DNA of 64,000 bases, from positions 5,890,001-5,954,000 of the forward strand of contig OZ242366.1 in NCBI GenBank assembly GCA_965208945.1, read 5' to 3'. Under the pieces are notes generated by a model, which saw only the letters and a program-made list of their open reading frames with translations, searched no databases and was not told the DNA's origin. Positions 46,450-54,725 of this stretch are shown here, piece by piece. Positions within the stretch are counted from its first letter, which is position 1. Every line of letters starts with the position of its first letter. Source of the stretch: JAPPLB01 sp965208945 (GTDB lineage Bacteria > Acidobacteriota > Terriglobia > Bryobacterales > UBA6623). Made by a program: the position numbers and the translations under genes.

Positions 46450-47553
46450 ATGAAGACCTGTCTGTCTCGCCGCGGTTTTCTCGCCGCTTCCGCCGCCATG
46501 GCCGTTGCTCCCGCGCTTCCAGGAGTGACCATCAAGCCGGTGCGGGAATTCCGCCGCGGCGGCATGGTGTACCGGCAACTCGGGAACAGCGACCTCCATC
46601 TATCGCTGCTGTCATTCGGGTCGCATTGCGACCCGGCCTACAAGGTGAAAGCGAAGCACAGCAGGGTATTGAATCCCGAGGGGCAGGAGCGCCGTGACCG
46701 CCAACTTGCGCGGTCGTTCGATCTCGGGGTCAACATGGTCGACACCTACGAGAACAACGGCCAATGGGAGCCGCTGGCGCGCCTGGTCAAGCCGCGCCGG
46801 GACAAGGTGCTCGTTTCGATCTGCCGGCAGTTCCCGATGTTCGTCGGCGAGAACATCGACCGCGCCGCCAAGCTTTACGGCCATGTCGACCTCTATCGCA
46901 TCTACCTGGCCGCCGGCGAGAAGGTGCGGATGAAGGATCTTGAAGATTGGGACGTTCTCCGCAAGGCCAAGAAGGCGGGCAAGCTGCGCACCATCGGCAT
47001 CTCGACGCACAGCGAAGCGATCATGATGAGCGCGCTCGAGGAGTTCGAAGACCTCGACTACGTGATGTTTCCCTACAACTTCATTCACGCGCGCACGGAC
47101 TATACGGACTTCATCCCCGCGGCGCGAAAGAAGGGCGTGGGCCTGATCTCGATCAAGCCTTTGTCTGCGGGCTCGATCGTGAACCTCGATCCGCTGGCGA
47201 ACCCGGGAACGAAGCCGGAGAACCACAACATGCGGTTGTACCGCAACACGCATCGCCCGCTGCCGCCCGCATTGGTCGCCGAGCTGACGAAGAGCCTCGA
47301 ACGCATGCCGGACGAAACGCTGTGCCAAGCCGCGCTTCGATTCGTGTACACGCGTCCGTTCATGACGTCCGCAATGCCGGGAATGTTCGAAGACTACATG
47401 GTCGAGGACAACTATCAGGCGCTCCAGCGGTCGTTGACGTTGGACCGAGAGGAGCAGAGCACTCTCAAAGCTGCCCGGAAGATCGCCGACGCGATGGGGC
47501 CGGACTGGCTGCCGCCGCACTACCGCTGGCTCGACCGCGAGTTCCGGGCGTGA
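46450..47553 (+). CDS. Tat-exported aldo/keto reductase-fold protein with degraded active site
   Basis: 367 residues. The Tat signal is CLSRRGFLAASAAMAVAPALPG. The AKR frame is recognisable in MVYRQLGNSDLHLSLLSFGS, SFDLGVNMVDTYENNG, KAKKAGKLRTIGISTHSEA and RKKGVGLISIKPLSAGS. At the catalytic tetrad, Asp of VDTYENNG is present. The Tyr position of the usual DTA-x-x-YG is not, the expected TK reads SICRQ, and the DLY-x-x-H histidine reads YLAAG. So it may not reduce carbonyls. Its stop TGA overlaps the GTG start of the cytochrome-SUMF1 gene, so the two are coupled. Confidence 0.82.
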   Translation: MKTCLSRRGFLAASAAMAVAPALPGVTIKPVREFRRGGMVYRQLGNSDLHLSLLSFGSHCDPAYKVKAKHSRVLNPEGQERRDRQLARSFDLGVNMVDTYENNGQWEPLARLVKPRRDKVLVSICRQFPMFVGENIDRAAKLYGHVDLYRIYLAAGEKVRMKDLEDWDVLRKAKKAGKLRTIGISTHSEAIMMSALEEFEDLDYVMFPYNFIHARTDYTDFIPAARKKGVGLISIKPLSAGSIVNLDPLANPGTKPENHNMRLYRNTHRPLPPALVAELTKSLERMPDETLCQAALRFVYTRPFMTSAMPGMFEDYMVEDNYQALQRSLTLDREEQSTLKAARKIADAMGPDWLPPHYRWLDREFRA

Positions 47554-48914
47554 ATCGGCCGCACGGTTTCGATCGGCTCGCGCCGGTCAGTGTCCTGCTG
47601 GCGCTCTGCGTCATTACCGCTTCGGCACAATCGAACCTTGGTCAGGCGGGCGTGTGCTCTCGCTGCCATGTAGTTTCGGTCCTCGAGTGGCAGATCTCGG
47701 GACACCTCGAAGCGGGAACCGACTGCCAAGCCTGCCACGGCGCCAGCGCGGCGCACGTCGCAAACGAGCGCAACGAGGTCAGCCCCGATCGCACCCCCCG
47801 CGGCAAGGCGGCTGACGGGCTCTGCTCGACTTGCCACAACCAGGGATGTCCCTCTACGAATCGCACGGCGGATTGCCTTGACTGCCACAATTCCCATTCG
47901 CTGACCAAGCCGCAACAGATTCAGTCTTTTCAGGGCGATCGTTCCAAGGACCCGATCCACCAGGCGGTGGAGCGGCTCGCCGAGTTTCGCCGAACGATGG
48001 AACGCGCCGAGACCCTAGTCGCCAAGCAGGATTGGGCCGCCGCCAAGGACCTGTACGAAGAAGCGATACGGCAACGGCCCGGAGACGCCGAGGCGCTTGC
48101 GCGCATCGCATTCTGCGAGCGGCGGCTAGCGCCGGAGCTGCCCGGTTTCAAGATCGCCGGCAACGAGTTCGATGCGGTGACGGGCTTGCCTCTGGAGGTG
48201 ACGGTTGCGGGCACGGGCATGGTCCTGCGCCTGGCTCCCGGCGGGGAGTTCGACATCGGAAGCGAGGAATTCGAGGGCTCGCAGCCGGTCCATACGGTAT
48301 CGATCAAGCCGTTCTACCTAGGCAAATTCGAGGTCACTCAGAACGACTGGAAAGCGGTGATGGGGACCAACCCCAGCGAGCACAACAGCTCCGGCAAGCT
48401 GCCGGTGGAGCGGGTCTCCTGGCATGATGCACAGGAGTTCGCGCGCAGGCTGAACGAGAGGGTGGCGGGCGGCGGATTCCGGTTGCCGACCGAGGCGGAA
48501 TGGGAGTACGCCGCGCGCTCCGGCGACGATCTGTTCCAGCGCTTCGAGACGGCGCGCCATGCATGGTACCGAGAGAACTCGGGAGAGTCTGCTACCGACG
48601 CGAACTTCCGCAAGATCGGAACCTACTCGACGCATCCCGTCGGCGAGAAAGAGCCGAACCGCTGGGGCTTTCACGACATGCACGGCAACGTGTGGGAATG
48701 GACGTCGAGCCTGCTCCGAGGCTATTTCTACGATCCGGCGGACGGCCGAGAATCACCGACTGCTGCGGGCCAGCGCGTCACGCGCGGCGGCGGTTACGCC
48801 GACATGGCCGACCTGCTTCACCCGGCCCTTCGCCACGGCGAACGCCCCGGCCGGCGATACCGCTGGAACGGTTTGCGGGTAGCCCGCGACATTCCGGCCG
48901 CGAATCACCGGTAA
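47550..48914 (+). CDS. Tetraheme cytochrome c fused to a SUMF1-like (formylglycine-enzyme-fold) domain
   Basis: 454 residues from GTG 47550, overlapping the preceding stop by 4 nt. The order is signal segment LAPVSVLLALCVITASAQ; four CxxCH heme sites (CSRCH, CQACH, CSTCH, CLDCH) in about residues 35-115, with a multiheme-type EWQISGHLEAG between; a TPR-like helical hairpin (AETLVAKQDWAAAKDLYEEA); then from about residue 210 a SUMF1 domain (LRLAPGGEFDIGSEE; FEVTQNDWKAVMG; VERVSWHDAQEFARRL; FRLPTEAEWEYAARSG; GFHDMHGNVWEWTSS; VTRGGGYAD). The SUMF1 part has no cysteine, so it lacks the Cys pair of active formylglycine enzymes. Likely periplasmic electron carrier or sensor; partner unknown. Confidence 0.88.
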   Translation: MNRPHGFDRLAPVSVLLALCVITASAQSNLGQAGVCSRCHVVSVLEWQISGHLEAGTDCQACHGASAAHVANERNEVSPDRTPRGKAADGLCSTCHNQGCPSTNRTADCLDCHNSHSLTKPQQIQSFQGDRSKDPIHQAVERLAEFRRTMERAETLVAKQDWAAAKDLYEEAIRQRPGDAEALARIAFCERRLAPELPGFKIAGNEFDAVTGLPLEVTVAGTGMVLRLAPGGEFDIGSEEFEGSQPVHTVSIKPFYLGKFEVTQNDWKAVMGTNPSEHNSSGKLPVERVSWHDAQEFARRLNERVAGGGFRLPTEAEWEYAARSGDDLFQRFETARHAWYRENSGESATDANFRKIGTYSTHPVGEKEPNRWGFHDMHGNVWEWTSSLLRGYFYDPADGRESPTAAGQRVTRGGGYADMADLLHPALRHGERPGRRYRWNGLRVARDIPAANHR

Positions 48915-49766
48915 CTCCGCAAGCGCGAGACTCAAGATGGATGATCTCGCTCAGAGAGCTGCCGCACACCGGAAAGCTGAAGCAACCGTTTAGAGACAGA
49001 ACCTGCAACGATAATCCGGCTTCCGCATGCGCGTCCTGCGGAACCATGCTCCTGAAAGACAGGCGACTATCGGCAATGGGCGCCGTGTTGTCGAGTGAGG
49101 CGCTAACAGCCCGTGGCAAAAGTCACGCGGGCGGCGTTACGCGCCCCGGGCCGATGGCGTAACGTCTGGCCGTTCGAGGAACGTGGCGCCACGCTCTGCG
49201 CGCAGCCGAGCAGAAGTGGCGCGTAACCCTTCGGGCGACGGACATTTTTTTCAACGGGGGTTCCGATCTTGCTGACTGGCGTGAACACGGAGGCGACCGC
49301 CTAAGGCCGTCGGCTTTGTCGTTCGTCGGAGGAGATCACCCGGATCGGAGGTCCTCCTCACTTCGCGCCGAGGATGAGCAGGAGCCCGCCGCGCCTTCCA
49401 CGGGACTTTTGTCACGGACTGCTAAGGCGGCCGCCGTAGACCGAGAGGTACGAAGCGCGCGGGGCAACGCCCGCCGGACGCTCCGTCACGTCAGCCTGTC
49501 ACCGGACACACACCAGCTTCGTCCGGACTCTACGATCCACAGGAGTGGACAACCATTGCGAACAGGGGCCGCAATCCGCAGCGAGACCGGAGCCGGCCGC
49601 GGTGATGCAAAGGAGCCGGAGTTTCAAAAAGGCCTTTGAACCAACACAGGGCCTTGACAGGTTAGGGGCTGTTATGGTATGGGTCAAGCGGCCCATGGCA
49701 CGGGCCGTACCACAAGCCACAAGCATATGTCAAGCCAAGCGAACATGCCAGAGAAACGAGGGAACC
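48915..49766. other. Intergenic region with an inverted-repeat element
   Basis: About 850 bp without a convincing gene before the TonB receptor. It contains inverted repeats bounding 49102-49425 (listed separately). The last 200 bp serve as the receptor leader. Confidence 0.5.
49102..49425. repeat. Putative small element with imperfect 22-bp inverted ends
   Basis: CTAACAGCCCGTGGCAAAAG at 49102 onward pairs imperfectly with the reverse of gacttttgtcacggactg..ctaa ending at 49425. The right part (cctcctcacttcgcgccgag..ggagcccgccgcgccttcc) recurs at about 62411-62500, which supports a repeat family. Confidence 0.55.
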
Positions 49767-52700
49767 ATGAGCAGATACGACAGGTTCACACGCGGCGCCA
49801 CTGGCGCCGCCATCCTGATATCCGCCGCCCTCGGAATGTTGCAAGTTCCGGTGGCAGCACAGTCCACGGCGAGCATCGTCGGGACGATCACGGACGCGAG
49901 CGGCGCAGCAGTGCCCGGCGCGATCATCACTACCACTAACGTCCAAACATCTCAACAAAGGACACAACAGAGCGGCGCCGACGGCGCTTACTCCATTCCT
50001 TTGCTTCCGGTCGGAGAATACCGCTTGGAAGTCGAGCAAGAGGGGTTTCAACGCTCCGTGCGGGAGGGACTCACTCTCACGGTGAGCGAGACGCTGACCG
50101 TAGACGTTCAACTGGAGGTCGGACAGGTCACCGAATCGATCACGGTGACGGGAGCGGCTCCGCTCGTCAACACCCAAACAGGAACCCTGCAGGGGCTGGT
50201 CGATGAAGAGCGAATGGTGCAGCTTCCGCTCAACGGCCGCACGATGACGGAATTCATGCGCCTGCAGCCAGGTGTGATTCAGACAGCGGATCGTTCCAAC
50301 AACAGCGAGGGCATTGCCTTCGCGGTCAATGGGAGCCGCTCGAACGGTGTCTTTTTTCTGATGGACGGCGGCTTCAACACGAACGCCTACCGAAACCTGA
50401 GCGGCAAGTTTCCCAACCCCGACGCAGTGCAGGAGTTCAGCGTGCAGCGGAGCAACTTCAGCGCGGAATTCGCCAACGCCACGGGAGCTGTCGTAAATGT
50501 CGTCACCAAGGGCGGCACGAACGAGTTTCACGGCGCCGGCTTCTGGTTCGTTCGCAACGAGGTGCTCAACGCCCGGAACTTCTTTGCCCGAGCGAGAGAT
50601 TCATTGAGACGGAATCAGTTCGGCGCCACACTGGGCGGGCCGATCGTCAAGGACAAGCTGTTCTTTTTCGCCTCCTACCAGGACACCAGCCTGCGCAGCG
50701 ACCCGCGCGTCGGCCGGCAGTTTCTCCCCACCGGACCGCAGCGGCAGGGTGATTTCTCCGCGGCGCCCCGCGCGGTGAAAGATCCCTTGACCGGAGAGCC
50801 CTTCACGAACAACCAGATCCCCCTCAGCCGATTCAGCCCGGTGACGCTGAATTTCCTCGAGTTCATTCCCACGCCGTCAACACCGAACGGGGAGCGTTTC
50901 GCGGGCGAGCCCAGAAATTCCGACATCAACGAGTACACCTTGCGGGGCGATTACAATGCCGGCAAACACCACTTCTTCGCCAGATATTTTCGGTGGTTCA
51001 AGATAGTACCGCTCAATGCCGACCCGAATGACATCGCGCAGCCCCTGACGCGGCGGGGCCGGCAGCCCAACAACAGTTTCACGATCAGCGACACCTACAC
51101 TTTCTCGCCGACACTGTTGAACGAAGCCACGTTCACGTACACTTCACGGGCGCGCGCCGACGACTGGGACGGCTTCGAATACCCCATCAACTACCAGATT
51201 GCCGGCGTGAAGGACATTGCGATCCAGAAACCCGCTGGGATGTACATCGACGTTCGGGGCTTCTTTCGGGTGCGGCCGACCTGGCCCTTCATCATCGACG
51301 ACAACAATCAGCATTTCTCCGACAAGGCAACGTACATTCGCGGCAAACACGAGATGAAGTTCGGGGGCGAGATGATGCGCCACAAGAACACGATCCGGAA
51401 CGACTTTCGGACGATGGGGATCTTCACATTCAACGGAAGTGCTTCGGACTATGCCATGGCGGACTTCATGCTGGGCGACTCCTTTCGTTTCCAGCAAGGC
51501 GGGGGCGAATACAAGGACCTGACAGGCTATCGTATGGGGTTCTTCTTCCAGGACCGCTGGCGCGCCACATCCAACCTGACCCTGAACTTCGGGTTACGAT
51601 GGGATCCCATCTTGCCGTTCACCGACGAGATCGGGCGCGTCCAGTGCATCCGGCCGGGGCAGCAGTCGACACGCTTTCCGAACGCTCCAAATGGCTATCT
51701 GAGCGCGGGGGATCCGGGTTGCCCCGAGGGCGGTTTCAAGGCGCACTACAAGACGCTCGCGCCGCGCTTTGGCTTCGCCTGGCGCCCCGGCGGTTCGCAG
51801 ACGGTGATTCGTGGGGGCCTGGGCGTGTTCTTCAATCCGCTGCAAACGGTGCTGTACAACGGTTTTGTCAACGGTCCGCCGTTCAGTCCCCAGGTGACGG
51901 TGAACGGGGCCAGGTTCGAAGATCCTTACGCCGACCGGCCCAACCCGTTTCCCGCGTCGTTTGCTCCATTCACTCCGCCGCAAGATGCGGTGTTCTTCCC
52001 TCCCTTGGGCCGGGTGGGCACCTTCGATCCCAACTTTCGCAATGCCTACCAGGAGATCTGGAACCTCACGATAGAGCGCGAGATGCTGCAGAACCTGTTG
52101 GGGCGCATCAGTTATATCGGGAACATGGGACGGCGGGTACCCTACAGTGTCGACACCAACCTTGCCGTATACACTCCCGGGGAGTCGACGGTGGGCAACA
52201 CTCAGCAGCGCAGGCCCTTGACGCAGTTCGGACAGAATCTGACGGCGCGCTCGCAGGGAACCACGAGCTACCACGGTCTGCAGCTCGAGGTGGAGCGCCG
52301 GTTGACGAGCCTGTCGCTGCAGGCGAACTATACCTGGTCGAAGTCGATCGACGAGCAGTCAGGCGACCCGACACCGGGGCAATCCGGCTCACTGGCGGTT
52401 CCTTTTAACCGCCGTCTGAACCGGGGGCTGTCTGACCACGATAGGGCGCACCGCTTCGTGACGTCGTACGTGTGGGATTTGCCGCGGCTGAACAACAACA
52501 GCGGTTTCGTGCGGCATATCTTGGGCGGCTGGCAGCACTCGGGGATCTGGACGTTCCAGAGCGGTCGGCCGTTTTCGATCGTCTCCGGGAGGGACAACTC
52601 TCTCAGCGGGATCAACCGCGACTACGCCGACCTGACTGGTCAGGCCGCGGAGCTCGACACCGGACGGCCGCGGAACGAATTGTTGGCCAGATACTTCAAC

Positions 52701-52979
52701 ACCGCCGCATTTATGCCGAACGCCTTGGGCACGTTCGGCAACGCTGCGCGGAACCTGTTACGGGGGCCGGGGCTCTTCAGCCTCGACATGGCGGTCATGA
52801 AGATGATTCCGGTCCGGGAGAGCGTGCGGCTGCAGTTGCGCGGCGAGTTCTTCAATACCTTCAACCGGCCGAACTTCGGCAATCCGAGGAACAACCAGCG
52901 TCAGACCAGTCGTTTTGGCAGGATCGAAGGAGCGGGTGACCCCCGCATCATCCAGATTGCGCTCAAAGTGCTCTTCTGA
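49767..52979 (+). CDS. Oar-like TonB-dependent outer membrane receptor with carboxypeptidase-regulatory domain
   Basis: 1070 residues from ATG 49767. Signal peptide ends VPVAAQS. Residues about 30-110 form a carboxypeptidase-regulatory-like beta-sandwich (IVGTITDASGAAVPGAIITTT; DGAYSIPLLPVGEYRLEVEQEGF). A plug domain with QLPLNGRTMTEFMRLQPGV, AFAVNGSRSNGVFFLMDGG and GAVVNVVTKGGTNEFHG follows, then a long beta-barrel ending in FGRIEGAGDPRIIQIALKVLF with terminal Phe. This class is heavily expanded in Acidobacteriota and imports large substrates such as glycans. An extension upstream to 49545 has no signal and is rejected. No linked SusD is seen. Confidence 0.93.
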   Translation: MSRYDRFTRGATGAAILISAALGMLQVPVAAQSTASIVGTITDASGAAVPGAIITTTNVQTSQQRTQQSGADGAYSIPLLPVGEYRLEVEQEGFQRSVREGLTLTVSETLTVDVQLEVGQVTESITVTGAAPLVNTQTGTLQGLVDEERMVQLPLNGRTMTEFMRLQPGVIQTADRSNNSEGIAFAVNGSRSNGVFFLMDGGFNTNAYRNLSGKFPNPDAVQEFSVQRSNFSAEFANATGAVVNVVTKGGTNEFHGAGFWFVRNEVLNARNFFARARDSLRRNQFGATLGGPIVKDKLFFFASYQDTSLRSDPRVGRQFLPTGPQRQGDFSAAPRAVKDPLTGEPFTNNQIPLSRFSPVTLNFLEFIPTPSTPNGERFAGEPRNSDINEYTLRGDYNAGKHHFFARYFRWFKIVPLNADPNDIAQPLTRRGRQPNNSFTISDTYTFSPTLLNEATFTYTSRARADDWDGFEYPINYQIAGVKDIAIQKPAGMYIDVRGFFRVRPTWPFIIDDNNQHFSDKATYIRGKHEMKFGGEMMRHKNTIRNDFRTMGIFTFNGSASDYAMADFMLGDSFRFQQGGGEYKDLTGYRMGFFFQDRWRATSNLTLNFGLRWDPILPFTDEIGRVQCIRPGQQSTRFPNAPNGYLSAGDPGCPEGGFKAHYKTLAPRFGFAWRPGGSQTVIRGGLGVFFNPLQTVLYNGFVNGPPFSPQVTVNGARFEDPYADRPNPFPASFAPFTPPQDAVFFPPLGRVGTFDPNFRNAYQEIWNLTIEREMLQNLLGRISYIGNMGRRVPYSVDTNLAVYTPGESTVGNTQQRRPLTQFGQNLTARSQGTTSYHGLQLEVERRLTSLSLQANYTWSKSIDEQSGDPTPGQSGSLAVPFNRRLNRGLSDHDRAHRFVTSYVWDLPRLNNNSGFVRHILGGWQHSGIWTFQSGRPFSIVSGRDNSLSGINRDYADLTGQAAELDTGRPRNELLARYFNTAAFMPNALGTFGNAARNLLRGPGLFSLDMAVMKMIPVRESVRLQLRGEFFNTFNRPNFGNPRNNQRQTSRFGRIEGAGDPRIIQIALKVLF

Positions 52980-53096
52980 GCGTCGTATTGTCCTGACGGG
53001 CCCCGGCGGCGGACTGAGCCGTCCCGCGCCGGGGTCATTGTTTACACGCGATTGTAGATCTCGGCGGCCAAGTCGAGCCTGCTGTTGTCGAAGCGG

Positions 53097-53190
53097 CTAA
53101 CCTACATTTCTCCCCACCCGACGGTCGAAGCACGCGATAAGACCGCCAGGACTTCGTTGCGCTTGCTTGCCGTGCTCAACGTACTGTTCA
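53097..53190 (+). repeat. Repeat A copy 10, left half (split by IS)
   Basis: CTAA 53097-53100 then CCTACATTTCTCCCCACC and the normal left half through caacgtactgttca at 53190, where the IS begins. The other half is at 54631-54718. Confidence 0.9.
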
Positions 53191-53455
53191 ATATATGGTT
53201 CGCTCCCGGGATGTCCACCTATTCCTTCTTGCTGAACGTTGGTCTGCGCCAATATATCCGACCTCTAGGTGGAACCGCGCTGGTTCCGGGCCATGATGGG
53301 GTCCGCACGTCCCGCTCCTCATAAGTACGCCGACCTGTGAGGGCCATGAACAGTAACAGGATTCGGTGACGCCGGTACGACCGTTTTGTCCATCAATCGG
53401 GAGTAAGCAGACAAACTGTGAGCTCCTGGTAGTGCTACGGCGGACCGCAGGGCGG
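53191..53455 (-). ncRNA. Candidate bridge RNA region of the IS1111-type element
   Basis: This is the non-coding 3' end of the IS. It contains hairpin-capable segments such as cctctaggtggaaccgcgct followed by ggttccgg. Assignment rests on position and family knowledge, not on a recognised RNA motif. Confidence 0.4.
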
Positions 53456-54529
53456 TTAACCCGCCGGGGCTGGTTGCCGCTGTTGAGAGAAGCGCTGGCC
53501 GCTGCTCAGCAAGGCCCATGCGATGCGCGCCAGCCGTGCCGCCAGCGCCACGATCACGACCCGCCGATCTTTGTTCAGGAGCATCCGCCGCAGCCACTGG
53601 CCGAGTTGGTCGCTGCGCTTCGCGAGCACGTCGAGGCTCGAGCGGGCACAGTGCACCAGCAGCGTCCGGACGTAGCGGTTGCCGCGCTTGCTGATGCCTC
53701 CCAAGCGCTGCTTGCCTCCGCTGGAGTACTCTCTCGGCACCAGACCCAACCAAGCAGCGACGTCGCGCCCCTTCTCGAAGGCCTCGGCGTTGCCGATCGT
53801 CGCCACCAAGGCCGTCGCTGTCTGCACGCCGATGCCGGGGATCTCTCTGAGCCGCCGGCAGGCCTCGCTCGCCTGCGCTTTCCTCAGCAGATAGGTGTTG
53901 ACTTGCTGAATCTTCTCTGCCAGCACTTGCCATTCGGCAAACATGCCCGCCAGCAGCGCCCGCATTTCGTCGGACAGGCCGTTATCGGCGTCCTCGAGGA
54001 TCTCCGGCAGACGGACCACAAACCAACGCTTGCCCTGTGGAAGGGTGATGCCGCGTTCCAGCAGAAAGGCGCGCGCCTGGTTGATCAACTGCGTCGAGTT
54101 GCCCACCAGCCGCGAGCGATAGCGGTGCAGCGACTGCATCGACAGTTGTTGCTCGCTCTTGACCGCCACGAAGCGCATGCTCGGCCGCAGACAGGCTTCC
54201 GCGCAGGCCTCGGCGTCCGTCGAGTCGTTCTTGTCGCGCTTCACAAAGGGCTTCACATATTTGGGCGGCATCAGCTTCACGTCGTGCCCCTGGGCCAGCA
54301 GTTGGCGGCCCAGGTGATGGGCGCCGCAGCAGGCTTCCATGCCGATACGGCAGGGCTGCATCTGGGCGGTCACCTCCAGCAGCTTGCCCTTCGAGTAGCG
54401 GCGACGGGTGAGCACCCGGCCGGTTGCGTCCAAGCCGACCAAGTCGACGTTGTGTTTTGCTAGATCGAGGCCGATCGTGACGACCTCCTTCCATACGCTC
54501 TTGCGGGATGATCGCTGGGTCGTTGCCAT
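53456..54529 (-). CDS. IS110-family transposase (DEDD recombinase)
   Basis: About 357 residues beginning MATTQRSSRKSVWKEVVTIG. The RuvC-like DEDD domain has VTIGLDLAKHNVDLVGLD, IGMEACCGAHHLGRQLL, and KRDKNDSTDAEACAEAC. The C-terminal Tnp domain has LREIPGIGVQTATALVATIG and SSGGKQRLGGISKRGNRYVR, with the serine nucleophile in the SGGK block. Reading intact. The frame runs back to GTG 54688 within repeat A but the extension is not family sequence. Confidence 0.93.
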   Translation of the reverse strand: MATTQRSSRKSVWKEVVTIGLDLAKHNVDLVGLDATGRVLTRRRYSKGKLLEVTAQMQPCRIGMEACCGAHHLGRQLLAQGHDVKLMPPKYVKPFVKRDKNDSTDAEACAEACLRPSMRFVAVKSEQQLSMQSLHRYRSRLVGNSTQLINQARAFLLERGITLPQGKRWFVVRLPEILEDADNGLSDEMRALLAGMFAEWQVLAEKIQQVNTYLLRKAQASEACRRLREIPGIGVQTATALVATIGNAEAFEKGRDVAAWLGLVPREYSSGGKQRLGGISKRGNRYVRTLLVHCARSSLDVLAKRSDQLGQWLRRMLLNKDRRVVIVALAARLARIAWALLSSGQRFSQQRQPAPAG

Positions 54530-54630
54530 GATGGTTTCCTCTCGGTTCGTGAACTGCGGCCGGGGACGGCCGTTGCTACCAGCATGGCCGAACTCGACGA
54601 CGCAGCGGAAGTGGGAGCGAACCATCCCAT

Positions 54631-54722
54631 AAGTACGCCTGCGCGCGCCAAGCGGCTCGCGCCTCGTCCTGACGGCCCTCTCACCCACTTCGCCTCGCCA
54701 CGTGGTGAGACATGCAGGCTAA
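54631..54722 (+). repeat. Repeat A copy 10, right half
   Basis: aagtacgcctgcgcgcgcc to GTGGTGAGACATGCAGG, then CTAA (54719-54722), matching the CTAA at the left half. With 53101-53190 it restores a full 177-178 bp element. Confidence 0.9.
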
Positions 54723-54725
54723 CGA

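Larger units (their letters stand above)
53191..54630 (-). mobile_element. IS110-family (IS1111-type) insertion sequence
   Basis: About 1.44 kb with no terminal inverted repeats but perfect 13-bp subterminal ones, ATGGTTCGCTCCC at 53195-53207 and GGGAGCGAACCAT at 54613-54625, 4-5 nt from the ends. That is the hallmark of the IS1111 subgroup. The transposase is on the minus strand. The longer non-coding end (53191-53455, 265 bp) is downstream of the transposase, where IS1111 elements are reported to encode their bridge RNA; upstream there are only about 100 bp. Junctions are exact because the repeat A halves rejoin to 177 bp. Confidence 0.9.

Noticed and set aside
46947..47549. Extension of the cytochrome-SUMF1 frame 200 codons upstream
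   Set aside because: This part is an out-of-frame reading of the AKR-like gene; GTG 47550 with a following signal peptide is the better start.
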